A DNA stretch of 64,000 nt from Rhodococcus koreensis. GTDB lineage: Bacteria; Actinomycetota; Actinomycetes; Mycobacteriales; Mycobacteriaceae. The stretch lies in contig NZ_FNSV01000005.1 in the NCBI RefSeq assembly GCF_900105905.1, forward strand, positions 5,084,001 through 5,148,000. The letters are read 5' to 3'. This document shows positions 1-8,778 of this stretch, one piece after another; position 1 is the first letter of the stretch, and every line of letters begins with the position of its first letter. The notes beneath the pieces were generated by a model. It was not told the DNA's origin. It saw only the letters and a list, made by a program, of their open reading frames with translations, and did not search any database. The position numbers and the translations under genes are program-made.

Positions 1-528
1 GCCGAAGCTGCGGGCGTGCCCCTCGGATCGACAACCTACTACTTCAAATCTCTGGAAGATCTTCACGCCGAAGCGATCACGCGACATGCCGCGAACATTT
101 TCGGCGTCTTCCAGGCTCGGCTCGAGGGCGTCAGAAATCGCGAACAGTTGCTCGACTCTCTCGTCGATCTCGTCATCGAGGATCTGACCGGAGACAAGCG
201 AGGGCTCGTCGTGACGATCGAGCTGTACGCCCTCGCAACCCGCAAGGCAGCGTTCTTCGACATCGCGGACGACTGGGTCCGAGTCACGCAAGCGCTCTTC
301 GAGCTCCATATGGACGAGGAAGCCGCGCAGGCGGTGAATGCGCTGATCGAGGGCATCGTGATACACAGCGCTCTCTCATCCACACACATCACGAGCCAGC
401 ACCTTCGCCGGCAACTGGAGCAACTGGTCCCGAATGCCTCATTTTCACCCAGTCGCGCAACGGTTCCAAGCACGCCCGTGTCAGAACAGCTGGTGGCCGC
501 ACGCGCCGCGGCACAAGGCCAAGGCTAG
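1..528 (+). CDS. TetR/AcrR family transcriptional regulator, 5'-truncated
   Basis: The reading frame is open from base 1, so the gene starts upstream of the window. The visible 175 residues begin inside the DNA-binding domain: AEAAGVPLGSTTYYFKSLED is the end of a TetR helix-turn-helix, with the usual YYF after the recognition helix. The remainder is a mostly helical ligand-binding domain. The TAG stop at 526-528 lies three bases before the ATG of the PucR-type gene, so the two are probably co-transcribed. The ligand and targets are unknown, and the first 20-30 residues cannot be seen. Confidence 0.88.
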   Translation, partial: AEAAGVPLGSTTYYFKSLEDLHAEAITRHAANIFGVFQARLEGVRNREQLLDSLVDLVIEDLTGDKRGLVVTIELYALATRKAAFFDIADDWVRVTQALFELHMDEEAAQAVNALIEGIVIHSALSSTHITSQHLRRQLEQLVPNASFSPSRATVPSTPVSEQLVAARAAAQGQG

Positions 529-531
529 AAA

Positions 532-2166
532 ATGACGTCATCCACGATCGCACACCATGCATTTGCCGATTCATCCGCGCGCCGGTCCAGAATGAGCGAG
601 AAGCCGCTGACAATCGAATCGGCGCTGAAACTCGAGGTCTTCAGGCGGATACCGTTGACGATATTCGCCGGCGAAACCAACCTGTCGCGATCGATACGAT
701 GGGTGCACCCGGTCGAGGTACCTGATATCGCGCGCTTCCTTACCGGTGGAGAAATGTTGCTCACCGCCGGCCTCGGCATCGCCCGAGACCCGGAGCAGCA
801 ACGGCGTTTCATCCGCGAGATCTCCGACGCAGGCGCCTCCGTTCTCATTCTCGAACTGAGCGGCCGCGCCTACAGTGACATGCCCGACGCTCTCGTCGAC
901 GAGGCTGTATCGAGGAACTTCCCCTTGGTGGGTCTGCGAGGCGAGCTTCCATTCGTGGAGGTGTCGGCGCAGGTTCACGAATCGCTGGTCGATGAACGCG
1001 TGCTAGAACTCACCACATATGAACGACTGAACGATGTGTTCATGCAGTCGCTGCTCGAAGGTCGCGACCACGTCTCGTTTGCCGAGAAGCTAGCCGCCGA
1101 GGTAGATCATCCTGTGGTCCTGGAAGACACCCTTCACCAGGTCGTCGCATACTCCGGCGCCACCGCGAAAGCCGATGTCACACTGACTGATTGGGAACGA
1201 CACTCGCGAGTCCTCCACGATACTGCGACGAACGCACACGGTGCCGCGCACGCGGCGGGGGAGCCATCCGAATGCACGCGACGGGCGGTCATCCTGCGTG
1301 GCGAACGGTGGGGATGGTTGCACATACTCCACGGCACCGAACCGCTCGACCGGGCTGACCTCTACGCTCTCGATCGTGCGGCGGATGCGGTCGCCATCAC
1401 TCTCCTGGGTGCCCGCGAGAGCGGCGCGAAGGCGGCTCAGCGACAGAATGCCCTGGTCAATCGGCTGCTCCTGGGCGACATCTCGGGCGAAGCTTTCGTC
1501 ACCCGTGCCCTCCGAATCGGCCGCGATCTGCGAGAACGATCACTGGTCGTGGTCTTCGTCAGCAAACGGTCGTCGATCGCCTCGCCGCTCGACGAGGCAT
1601 TGGAGGAGTTGTGCCGCACACTGCACGTCCCCTCCGTGGTCGCCGACATCGGCGATCACACACTGGCAATCATCGGCCTGTCGCGTCAGTGCCCCGAAGA
1701 AACCTTGGTGGAGAAGCTGTCCACGCTCCGGGTGCGAGCGGGCGTCAGTAGGCAGGTGGCGGCAAGTCAGGTCCCGCAAGCGGTGGAACAGGCGCGCAGC
1801 GCAGCCTCCGTCGCGGCTGCGCGAAACGACGAACGAGTGCTGCGGTTCGACGAACTCGGCGTGCTTCGGCTCCTGGTTTCCCTGGCCCAGGGCCCAGAAC
1901 TGGCCCGCTACGTTGAGGACGAACTCGGTCCCGTCCTCAAGCACGACGCGAATTCCGCCAGTCCGTTGCTCCCGACTCTACGTGCGTTCCTGACGTACGA
2001 CGGGAACAAGACCCATGCGGCCGAAGCGCTGTTCGTGCAGCGACGCACGATGTACTACCGAATCGATCGACTGAACCAGTTGCTGAAAAGAAAACTCGAC
2101 GACCCCGACGTACGTCAGGCACTGATCTTTGCGGTCCGCGGGCACGATCTCATGCACAAGTGCTGA
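532..2166 (+). CDS. PucR family transcriptional regulator
   Basis: A protein of up to 544 residues. The N-terminal part (ESALKLEVFRRIPLTIFAG, then RSIRWVHPVEVPDIARFLTG) matches the PucR ligand-sensing domain. The middle resembles the GGDEF-like domain of CdaR-type regulators. The C-terminus (LRAFLTYDGNKTHAAEALFV, then RRTMYYRIDRLNQLL) is the PucR helix-turn-helix. Two starts are possible: ATG 532, three bases after the upstream stop and preceded by AAGG, or ATG 592 (MSEKPLTIESALK), which fits the family's usual N-terminus better. PucR proteins generally activate purine, amino-acid or other catabolic operons. The HisD-like/aspartase/GMC operon nearby is a plausible target, but only by position. 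Confidence 0.9.
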   Translation: MTSSTIAHHAFADSSARRSRMSEKPLTIESALKLEVFRRIPLTIFAGETNLSRSIRWVHPVEVPDIARFLTGGEMLLTAGLGIARDPEQQRRFIREISDAGASVLILELSGRAYSDMPDALVDEAVSRNFPLVGLRGELPFVEVSAQVHESLVDERVLELTTYERLNDVFMQSLLEGRDHVSFAEKLAAEVDHPVVLEDTLHQVVAYSGATAKADVTLTDWERHSRVLHDTATNAHGAAHAAGEPSECTRRAVILRGERWGWLHILHGTEPLDRADLYALDRAADAVAITLLGARESGAKAAQRQNALVNRLLLGDISGEAFVTRALRIGRDLRERSLVVVFVSKRSSIASPLDEALEELCRTLHVPSVVADIGDHTLAIIGLSRQCPEETLVEKLSTLRVRAGVSRQVAASQVPQAVEQARSAASVAAARNDERVLRFDELGVLRLLVSLAQGPELARYVEDELGPVLKHDANSASPLLPTLRAFLTYDGNKTHAAEALFVQRRTMYYRIDRLNQLLKRKLDDPDVRQALIFAVRGHDLMHKC

Positions 2167-2364
2167 ATTGAACGAATTGCGCAACTTCTGGGCGAGAAAT
2201 GCACACGCTAGGTAGCGCGGGAAGGGCGGGCCGGCCGTAAAGTGAGAATGCGCGATCGGTAGCGCTCCGTATCCTCGGGCCGTCCTCGGCAGACCGATCA
2301 CGATCGGTGCAGAACCCGAACTTCTGCCTCCCACTCGAATCCCCATAATGGATGGACAACAACT

Positions 2365-2919
2365 GTGTCTGAACATGTTTCACGAAATCCGAAGATTCCC
2401 ACCGTGCGCTCGGTCGATCACGTCGCCTACACCGTGCCCGATCTCGATGCCGCGGTCGCCTTCTTCGTCGACCACTTCGCCGGCGAATGCATCTTCTTCG
2501 ACGGCCCCTTTTCCGACAGCGAGAACGGCATGGCTCGCCGCCTCAACGTCCACCCCGACGCCAAGTGCCGTCTCGCGATGGTCCGCCTCGGGCTGACCAC
2601 CAACATCGAGTTGTTCGAGTACTCGGCGCCCGACCAAACCACCCAGCCTCCCCGCAACAGTGACATCGGCGGCCATCACCTCGCCCTCTACGTCGACGAC
2701 ATCGACGAAGGCTACGACTACGTCCGCTCGATTCCGGGCGTGGTCGTCATGGCAGGCCCGAACGGTGTCGCGCCGGACTCCCCCGTTGCCGGACAGCGGT
2801 GGTTCTACTTCCTCACACCGTGGGGCATGCACATGGAACTCACCTCGTGCCCCGGTGGTTCGTTCTACGCGGGACTTCCGGGTGAGCGGATGGCGCCGCC
2901 GAGCGACCGCTGGCTCTGA
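2365..2919 (+). CDS. VOC (glyoxalase/dioxygenase superfamily) protein
   Basis: A 184-residue protein starting at GTG. It has two beta-alpha-beta-beta-beta modules of the vicinal oxygen chelate fold: VRSVDHVAYTVPDLDAAVAF at the start and IGGHHLALYVDDIDEGYDYV in the second half, then TPWGMHMELTSCP. The histidines in DHVAY and GHHLALYV and the glutamate in MELTSCP are the usual metal-ligand positions, so a metal-dependent isomerase, lyase or dioxygenase is possible. Substrate cannot be assigned. It is a monocistronic gene bounded by a strong hairpin six bases after the stop. About 200 bases between the PucR gene and this start hold no recognisable gene. Confidence 0.8.
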   Translation: MSEHVSRNPKIPTVRSVDHVAYTVPDLDAAVAFFVDHFAGECIFFDGPFSDSENGMARRLNVHPDAKCRLAMVRLGLTTNIELFEYSAPDQTTQPPRNSDIGGHHLALYVDDIDEGYDYVRSIPGVVVMAGPNGVAPDSPVAGQRWFYFLTPWGMHMELTSCPGGSFYAGLPGERMAPPSDRWL

Positions 2920-2924
2920 CAAAC

Positions 2925-2959
2925 CGACCCTGGATCCGACACGTTCGGATCCAGGGTCG
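2925..2959 (+). terminator. Rho-independent-type hairpin after the VOC gene
   Basis: A perfect 15-bp inverted repeat (CGACCCTGGATCCGA at 2925-2939, its complement at 2945-2959) with a 5-base loop, starting six bases after the VOC stop. There is no T tract, which is usual for actinobacterial terminators. Confidence 0.75.
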
Positions 2960-3008
2960 AATACTGCTTTGACACAGCAGATCCAACGGTAGGGGCACCC
3001 GACAACGA

Positions 3009-3052
3009 CCGCCCGCGGCCATCGACTGTCATTCGTCGACGGCCGCGGGCGG
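3009..3052. terminator. Bidirectional hairpin between the convergent VOC and GMC genes
   Basis: A perfect 12-bp GC-rich stem (CCGCCCGCGGCC at 3009-3020, complement at 3041-3052) with a 20-base loop that can pair further. It lies 28 bases beyond the 3' end of the minus-strand GMC gene, which it probably terminates. Confidence 0.65.
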
Positions 3053-3079
3053 CCTCCGTTTACGCCTTCTGGATCGGCC

Positions 3080-4639
3080 TCAGGCGGTCAGTGCACCGGA
3101 GTGACCCAACCGGAGGGCCAGGGCGGCCACAGTGATCGCCGGGTTGACCGCAGCCGACGACGGGAAGGGGGAGCTGTCCGCGATCCACAGATTGTCGAGA
3201 TCGTGCGCCTTGAGATCCGCGTCGAGAACACTCGTCGCAGGGTCGTCACCCATGCGGGCGGTACCGCACTGATGGGAGGTCGCCTCGACACCGAGACCTT
3301 CGTGCAAGGTGATCGGGAACCCGGCGCGGTGGACGAGTTTCTTCATCCGCCTGATCAGTTCTCGATGTGAGGACATGTTGGTGGCTGTGCGCCTCACCGT
3401 GATGTCTCCGTTCGAGTTGAGCGCGATCCGGTTTTCCGGTAGCGGGAGGTCTTCGGTTTGCAGAAACAGGTCGAGGGTGTGCCGGGTGACCCCCTCGAGG
3501 ATCGGGGTGGGGATGAGTGGGCGTGCGCGCTTTGCCATCTCGCCGCGCAGCTTGCCCAGACCCTGCACGTTCCCGAGCGGATACCGGTTGTCGGCACCGG
3601 CCGTGTACCAGTCGTTGATACCGATGGTCTTCTGATAAACGGCGTCGTTCGTGCGACGGGGGTCGATCGCCAGGAAGAACGTCGTCACGTGCGCCATGTA
3701 GTTCCGCCCGACCTGGTCGGAGGAATTCGCCAGCCCGTTGGGGTGTGTGGACGACGACGAGCGCAGCAGCAGTGCGGCCGTGTTCGCGGCACCGGCGGCG
3801 ACCACGAACCGTTGTGCCTGCACGGTGATCGTGCTGCCGTTGTGTCGCACCTGGGCGCCGGTGACCTGACGACCGGTGCGGTCCGTGTTCAGGCGGGTCA
3901 CCTCGGCATTGGTGAGGAGTTTGACCGTGGCTGATTTGAGAGCTGGCCGCACCGCGGAGACGTCGGCGTCGCCTTTCGCGTCGATCATGCAGGGGAAGGC
4001 GTCGCACGTCGGACACAGCACGCAGGCGCCGCCGGGGCGGACGTCGAGGGACTGTGGTGCGGCGAATGGGTGGAGGCCTTGTCGGCGCGCGCCGTCCGCC
4101 AGCCGGGCCATGGCTCCTTCGTGGGCGATGCCGGGGAAGGGGTAGTCGGTCGAGCGCCACGGGTCGGTGGGATCTTCGCCCTTGTTGCCGTGCACCCAGA
4201 ACATGTGCTCGGCCTCACCGTAGTGGGATTCGAGGTCTGCGTAGGAAATCGGCCAGGCTGGGGAGATACCGTCGGGGTGTTCGACCTCGCCGAAGTCGTG
4301 CTCCCGGAATCGGGGCAGCGTGGCACCATAGAGTTTGGTGCTGCCTCCCACGTAGTGGTAATTCCCAGGAATGAAGCTTTTCTTGGCGATTTCGTCGTAC
4401 CAGGGTGCGGAATTCTTGTAGCGCCCCTCGGCAACTACCGCCTTGATCGACCAGTTCTCGCGCTCACGGGGCAGGAAGTCGCCCTGTTCGATGATGAGCA
4501 CGCGCGCCCCGGACTCACGCAGGGCGTAGGCCAGGGTGCCGCCGCCCATGCCGGAGCCGATGATGGCGACATCGCAATCGACCACCTGGGGTGGATTGGT
4601 GATGACCGAAGGTTGGTCAGGGGCGAAAAGGTCGGGCAT
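3080..4639 (-). CDS. GMC family oxidoreductase (FAD-dependent alcohol/sugar oxidase or dehydrogenase)
   Basis: A 519-residue flavoprotein. The FAD-binding Rossmann motif is DCDVAIIGSGMGGGTLAYAL near residue 20. The C-terminal catalytic region carries TSHQCGTARMGDD (active-site His) and SAAVNPAITVAALALRLG (Asn of the His/Asn pair), both typical of glucose-methanol-choline oxidoreductases. The frame is open further upstream, but that would overlap the 3' end of the aspartase gene. The ATG at 4637-4639 has AGGAG at proper spacing and starts just before the FAD motif. It is the last gene of a minus-strand set with the aspartase-like and HisD-like genes. A role in oxidising an alcohol substrate of that pathway is inferred. 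Confidence 0.88.
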   Translation of the reverse strand: MPDLFAPDQPSVITNPPQVVDCDVAIIGSGMGGGTLAYALRESGARVLIIEQGDFLPRERENWSIKAVVAEGRYKNSAPWYDEIAKKSFIPGNYHYVGGSTKLYGATLPRFREHDFGEVEHPDGISPAWPISYADLESHYGEAEHMFWVHGNKGEDPTDPWRSTDYPFPGIAHEGAMARLADGARRQGLHPFAAPQSLDVRPGGACVLCPTCDAFPCMIDAKGDADVSAVRPALKSATVKLLTNAEVTRLNTDRTGRQVTGAQVRHNGSTITVQAQRFVVAAGAANTAALLLRSSSSTHPNGLANSSDQVGRNYMAHVTTFFLAIDPRRTNDAVYQKTIGINDWYTAGADNRYPLGNVQGLGKLRGEMAKRARPLIPTPILEGVTRHTLDLFLQTEDLPLPENRIALNSNGDITVRRTATNMSSHRELIRRMKKLVHRAGFPITLHEGLGVEATSHQCGTARMGDDPATSVLDADLKAHDLDNLWIADSSPFPSSAAVNPAITVAALALRLGHSGALTA

Positions 4640-4790
4640 GGGAGCTGCTCCTGGTTGTCGGCGCCACCTGCGCGGCGCCAGCTCGTGTACTTCTTCGACG
4701 GTAGATCTGTTTCGGGGGCAATACGAGCGGCGTTGCGTGCACGCTCGAGGTAACTGATTGCCCACACTGTGCAGTGACGTCGGATCGATG

Positions 4791-6248
4791 TCAGATGGGG
4801 CCGGGGACTCGATGCTTGCTGTCGGCACGGTCGGCGACGGTCGCGTACCCGTCGATGGGATCGACACTTCGCGTCAAGTTTTGCGGATCGAGGATCTTGT
4901 CCAATTGATCCTGCGTGAGCAGTTCACGTTCGAGGACGAGCGAGACGACCGTGCGGCCGCTCGCAAGTGCGTCCGCGGCGATGGTCGTGGCCTCGGTGTA
5001 CCCGATATACGGGTTGAGTGCGGTCACGACTCCAATCGAGGCAGCCACCATCTGCTGCAGGTGTTCGGTATTCGCGTCGATACCGACGACGCAGCGCTGC
5101 GCGAGCGTTCTGCAACCCCGGGTCAGCAGTTCGATCGACTCGAAGAGGCTGTGCGCGATGATCGGCTCGAACGCGTTGAGCTGAAGCTGCCCGCCCTCGG
5201 CCGCCATCGTTACGGTCAGATCGTTTCCGATGACACGAAATGCGATCTGATTGACTACTTCCGGGATCACGGGGTTGACCTTGCCGGGCATGATCGACGA
5301 ACCCGCCTGCACGGGCGGAAGCGTGATCTCCCCCAGTCCCGCACGCGGTCCCGAGGACAAAAGACGCAGATCATTGCAGACCTTCGACAGCTTCACCGCG
5401 GTGCGCTTGAGCACCCCGGACAGCTGAACAAACGCCCCGACGTCCTGGGTCGCTTCGATCAGATCCGACGCGGTGATCAAGGACAACCCCGTGATAGCGG
5501 CGAGATGCGCGCGGACGCGCCATGCGTACTCGGGGTGGGCATTGAGCCCCGTGCCGATGGCTGTGCCACCAAGGTTGATCTCCGAGATCAGGGCCGCCGA
5601 CTCGGCGAGCCGCTCCGCGTCCTCGTCCAGCATGAGCGCGTACGTTCCGAACTCCTGCCCGAGGGTCATCGGCACCGCATCCTGTAACTGGGTACGACCG
5701 ACCTTGAGGACATCGACGAACTCGGCGGCCTTGCCCGCGAATGCGGTGGCCAACTCCCCCATGGCTTGACGTAGATGCACCAACGCCGTCTGGAGACCGA
5801 TCTTGACTGCAGTGGGGTAGACATCGTTCGTACTCTGGCCGAGGTTGACCTGCTCGAGCGGATGAAGGAACTCGTAGTCCCCCTTTGCATGCCCCAGCAA
5901 CTCGAGGGCGCGGTTGGCCACGACCTCGTTCGCGTTCATGTTGGTCGATGTGCCGGCCCCACCCTGGATGACGTCGACGACGAAGTGGTCGTGCAGGGCA
6001 CCCGAGCGGATCTCCTCGCACGCCCTCGTGATCGCCCCCGCCTCGCGCAGTCCGATCAATCCGAGGTTGGCGTTCGCTTGCGCCGCAGCCTGCTTGACCG
6101 CGGCAAGCCCCGACACCAGATCCGGATGCGCGGAGATCGGAACACCAGTAATCGGGAAGTTCTCGATGGCCCGCAGCGTATGCACGCCGTAGTACGCGCC
6201 CGCCGGAACCTCGCGGTCACCGAGGAGATCGTGCTCGATCCGGGTCAT
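4791..6248 (-). CDS. aspA: Aspartate ammonia-lyase / fumarase superfamily lyase
   Basis: A 485-residue protein with the class II fumarase/aspartase signatures: GGAGTSTNMNANEV near residue 95, GQSTNDVYPTAVKIGL near residue 135, and the GSSIMPGKVNPV signature loop in the last third. Most family members with this overall sequence are aspartases (aspartate to fumarate plus ammonia). Its start codon overlaps the stop of the HisD-like gene as ATGA, so translation is coupled. In this catabolic context another amino or carboxylic acid substrate is possible. About 150 bases separate it from the GMC gene. Confidence 0.87.
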   Translation of the reverse strand: MTRIEHDLLGDREVPAGAYYGVHTLRAIENFPITGVPISAHPDLVSGLAAVKQAAAQANANLGLIGLREAGAITRACEEIRSGALHDHFVVDVIQGGAGTSTNMNANEVVANRALELLGHAKGDYEFLHPLEQVNLGQSTNDVYPTAVKIGLQTALVHLRQAMGELATAFAGKAAEFVDVLKVGRTQLQDAVPMTLGQEFGTYALMLDEDAERLAESAALISEINLGGTAIGTGLNAHPEYAWRVRAHLAAITGLSLITASDLIEATQDVGAFVQLSGVLKRTAVKLSKVCNDLRLLSSGPRAGLGEITLPPVQAGSSIMPGKVNPVIPEVVNQIAFRVIGNDLTVTMAAEGGQLQLNAFEPIIAHSLFESIELLTRGCRTLAQRCVVGIDANTEHLQQMVAASIGVVTALNPYIGYTEATTIAADALASGRTVVSLVLERELLTQDQLDKILDPQNLTRSVDPIDGYATVADRADSKHRVPGPI

Positions 6249-7570
6249 TGTTCGGTCACGGCGCGGGTGGGAATCTCTCCCCAGAGCAGGTCGGCGCCAC
6301 CGAACTTCGCGGCCCGCAGATCACCCGACCTGGCATGGCCTTCGAACTTCTCGAGCCGTGACAGACGTCCGCAGATCTCGCCGAGCTGGGCGCTGGCAGC
6401 AGGATCACGCACCTCCTGGTAGGTGAGGGTCTTGAGGAACTTACCCACCCACAGACCACCGGTGTATCGCGCCGCCCCCAATGTCGGAAGCACATGGTTA
6501 GTGCCGATCACCTTGTCCCCATAGGGAACACAGGTTCCCTCACCGAGGAACAACGCCCCATAGTTCCGCATCGATTCGAGCGCCTGCCGCGGCTCCTCGG
6601 TGAGGATCTGCACGTGCTCGGACGCGAACCGATCCGCCAGCGCATACGCCTCGGTGAGGGTGTCCGTGACGTGGATCTGGCCGTAATCACGCCACGCCGG
6701 TCCGGCGATGGCGTTGGTCTGCAACCCGGGAAGCAGCGCATCGATGTGATCGAGCACCGCACGGCCGACTGCCTCGGAGGTGGTGATCAGGACACACGGT
6801 GAGTCTGGCCCATGTTCGGCTTGACTGAGCAGGTCGACCGCGACGGTAAAGGGATCGGCATAATCGTCGGCGACGATCAGGGTCTCCGTGGGGCCCGCGA
6901 ACAGGTCGATTCCGACTTCACCGAAGAGCTGACGCTTCGCTTCGGCGACATATGCGTTGCCAGGCCCGGTCAGGATGCTGACCGGCGCGATGGTCTCTGT
7001 TCCCAGTGCCAGCGCAGCGATGGCCTGCACTCCACCGAGCACCAGAATTTCGTCCGCTCCGGCGAGGTGCATCGCCGCGACACTGATCTGCGGCGGAAGT
7101 CCCTCGTTGGGAGGAGTAGTCGCGGCCACCCGCTCGACACCAGCCACCTTGGCCGTCAGCACCGTCATGTGCGCCGAGGCCGTCAGCGGGTACCGGCCGC
7201 CGGGAACGTAGGCGCCCGAGGCGTCGATTGGAATGTTGCGCTGTCCCAGGAAAACTCCCGGCAGGGTCTCGGTCTCGAAGTCCTGGATCGAGTCCTTCTG
7301 CGCTTGAGCGAATCCGCGAATCTGACGCTGCGCGAATCGAAGATCGTCCAGTGTCGACTCCGGAATGGATGACACGATGGAGCGCACCTCGTCCTCGCTC
7401 AGGCGGAACGACTTCGGGGACCACCCGTCGAACTGCTGCGAGTACTTCCTGACCGCATCGTCGCCGTTGGTGCGCACGTCGGCGATGACCGATGCGACAG
7501 TATCGACCACAGCCGGGTTGCTCGTACGCTGCGTCGGCTCACCAGCGGCGGGCTTGAGAACAAACGACAT
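6245..7570 (-). CDS. Histidinol dehydrogenase-family NAD-dependent dehydrogenase (probably catabolic)
   Basis: A 441-residue HisD-fold protein. The catalytic and zinc residues of the family are present: QAEHG (Gln and His zinc ligands), FASEHVQI (Glu-His catalytic pair), VPYGDKVIGTNHVLPT (Asp ligand) and LEKFEGHARSG (His ligand). The start is ATG 7568-7570, preceded by AAGGAG; a TTG six codons upstream lacks a suitable site. It is not near other his genes and heads an operon with a lyase and a GMC oxidoreductase, so it more likely oxidises another amino-alcohol or diol, as HisD-family HpsN does for a sulfodiol. The true substrate is unknown. Confidence 0.85.
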   Translation of the reverse strand: MSFVLKPAAGEPTQRTSNPAVVDTVASVIADVRTNGDDAVRKYSQQFDGWSPKSFRLSEDEVRSIVSSIPESTLDDLRFAQRQIRGFAQAQKDSIQDFETETLPGVFLGQRNIPIDASGAYVPGGRYPLTASAHMTVLTAKVAGVERVAATTPPNEGLPPQISVAAMHLAGADEILVLGGVQAIAALALGTETIAPVSILTGPGNAYVAEAKRQLFGEVGIDLFAGPTETLIVADDYADPFTVAVDLLSQAEHGPDSPCVLITTSEAVGRAVLDHIDALLPGLQTNAIAGPAWRDYGQIHVTDTLTEAYALADRFASEHVQILTEEPRQALESMRNYGALFLGEGTCVPYGDKVIGTNHVLPTLGAARYTGGLWVGKFLKTLTYQEVRDPAASAQLGEICGRLSRLEKFEGHARSGDLRAAKFGGADLLWGEIPTRAVTEQ

Positions 7571-7985
7571 GATGGCTAGCTCCTTCAAGCTTCACGGAAA
7601 GCACCTGTTCGCTGTCGACGTGCCCTGCCTGCGGAGTAAAGAGCTCTCTCGGGTGGGACTCGTCTTGTAGCTGTAGACCAGAGTGCCGCCCCGCTCGGAC
7701 GTCCGTAAGACGCACTATGCGCACCATTCTCCACATCTTGTGCACGATTCGAGTAAACGACGAGTCGCGTCCGTCGAACTTCCAGGTGAGATCGCGGACA
7801 GTTCGGTGACACTGCGCACCCGAAAGAGAAACGGATGGCTCCTGCTTGTAGTTACGTCGGTATTTCGGGGTTCGAGTGCTGAGTGCGAGTGCCTCCGGCC
7901 GAACGATGTTCTGCGACTATCGGCGACTACTTCGCGGTCAAAGACGGAGGCGTTAACTGATCCGGGACACGGTGTTGTTCCGGTA
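7571..7985. other. Intergenic region upstream of the HisD-like operon
   Basis: No convincing gene is present; short frames here have no family resemblance. It must hold the minus-strand promoter for the HisD-like operon. Near its right edge an imperfect hairpin (ACTGATCCGG at 7956-7965, CCGGTATCAGT at 7980-7990, one bulge) overlaps the stop of the Dabb gene and may terminate it. Confidence 0.4.
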
Positions 7986-8291
7986 TCAGTGGGAGGAGAC
8001 GGGGAACTGTACCGAGCTCTTGTCGCGTAGGTGGGGCACGATGAGTTCGGTGATGATGCGCTGGTGTTCGGGCGAGGTCATGTACGCGGTGAGGGCATCG
8101 TGGTCGGTGAAGACCGCGGAGACCGCGTAGTCGGCGTTTCCCGGACGAATCCGCAGGTCGGGTCCGTGCTGGTAGGACTCGATGCCGGCGGTCGCCGCCG
8201 ACAGAGCGTCGAGGGACTCGGCGAGCGCCGTCAGTGTCGCGGTGGGCAGGTCCGGCATGAAGGTGAAGATGACGACGTGGCCGATGGCCAT
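7986..8291 (-). CDS. Dabb family (stress-responsive A/B barrel) protein
   Basis: A 101-residue protein beginning MAIGHVVIFTFMPDLP and containing PGNADYAVSAVFTDHDALTA, the pattern of the dimeric alpha/beta-barrel Dabb family. ATG 8289-8291 is preceded by AAGGAG; longer upstream frames are WhiB sequence read in another frame. Its first 61 bases overlap the 3' end of the WhiB-like gene on the same strand. Dabb proteins include small cyclases and proteins that accompany aromatic catabolism. The exact role is unknown. Confidence 0.8.
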   Translation of the reverse strand: MAIGHVVIFTFMPDLPTATLTALAESLDALSAATAGIESYQHGPDLRIRPGNADYAVSAVFTDHDALTAYMTSPEHQRIITELIVPHLRDKSSVQFPVSSH

Positions 8292-8599
8292 GATGGGGCT
8301 CCTTGGGCGGTGTTCTGGGCAGAGTTGGTGGTGGTGAAAGCGGTTCGGCGGTCGAGTTCGGAGGTTGCGCCCCAGACCCCGTATCCTTCGCGGGCCGAGA
8401 GCGCATACTCGCGGCACTGGTCGAGCACCGGGCAGCGCAGACAGATGCGTTTCGCCTCCCGTTCGCGTCGCACTCGGGGCCCTTTCGGCTCGTCCTCGGG
8501 GGCGAAGAACAGGTAGGGGTCCATCGATCGGCAGAGGGCGTGCAGACGCCACGCCCACGTGTCATGTGCCGGTCGGACGGGATTCGCTGCGCAGGTCAT
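8231..8599 (-). CDS. WhiB-like iron-sulfur transcription factor
   Basis: A 122-residue Wbl protein. The cluster ligands are a Cys in WRLHALCRSMDPYLFF, two in RICLRCPVL and one in DQCREYA. The family's turn motif follows as GVWGATSELDRR. The N-terminal part is typical; the last 30 residues are low-complexity Ser/Thr/Pro and lie over the start of the Dabb gene, so the C-terminus may be under weak constraint. WhiB proteins bind a [4Fe-4S] cluster and act with the primary sigma factor, often in redox or stress responses. A strong hairpin upstream (8639-8683) separates it from the ring-cleavage operon. Confidence 0.87.
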   Translation of the reverse strand: MTCAANPVRPAHDTWAWRLHALCRSMDPYLFFAPEDEPKGPRVRREREAKRICLRCPVLDQCREYALSAREGYGVWGATSELDRRTAFTTTNSAQNTAQGAPSWPSATSSSSPSCRTCPPRH

Positions 8600-8638
8600 C
8601 AGTATCTCTCAGTCGTACAACAGCAACGAGCGGGTGAC

Positions 8639-8683
8639 GGGCACGGTCCGGGGCGTCGACCACCGACGCCCCGGACCGTGCCC
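8639..8683 (-). terminator. Very strong hairpin ending the ring-cleavage operon
   Basis: A perfect 20-bp stem (core GCACGGTCCGGGGCGTCG at 8641-8658, complement at 8664-8681, extended two pairs outward) with a 5-base loop. It lies between the 3' end of the extradiol dioxygenase gene and the WhiB start. A related 10-bp repeat (GGTCCGTGCC at 8687-8696, complement at 8733-8742) sits beside it. Confidence 0.8.
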
Positions 8684-8778
8684 CTTGGTCCGTGCCTGCG
8701 GGTGAAGAGGCGCTCCGGTCGTGGCACGGACCCGTTCCTAGCGGGTTGAGTGCGCGTATCGCGCGAATTCCAACCCGA

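Noticed and set aside
4640..4867. N-terminal extension of the GMC oxidoreductase frame by 76 residues
   Set aside because: It overlaps the aspartase 3' end, is Ser/Pro/Arg-rich without family similarity, and ATG 4637-4639 has a good ribosome site just before the FAD motif.
7683..8030. 115-codon plus-strand frame upstream of the Dabb gene
   Set aside because: No family similarity, no ribosome site, and it overlaps the Dabb 3' end on the other strand.
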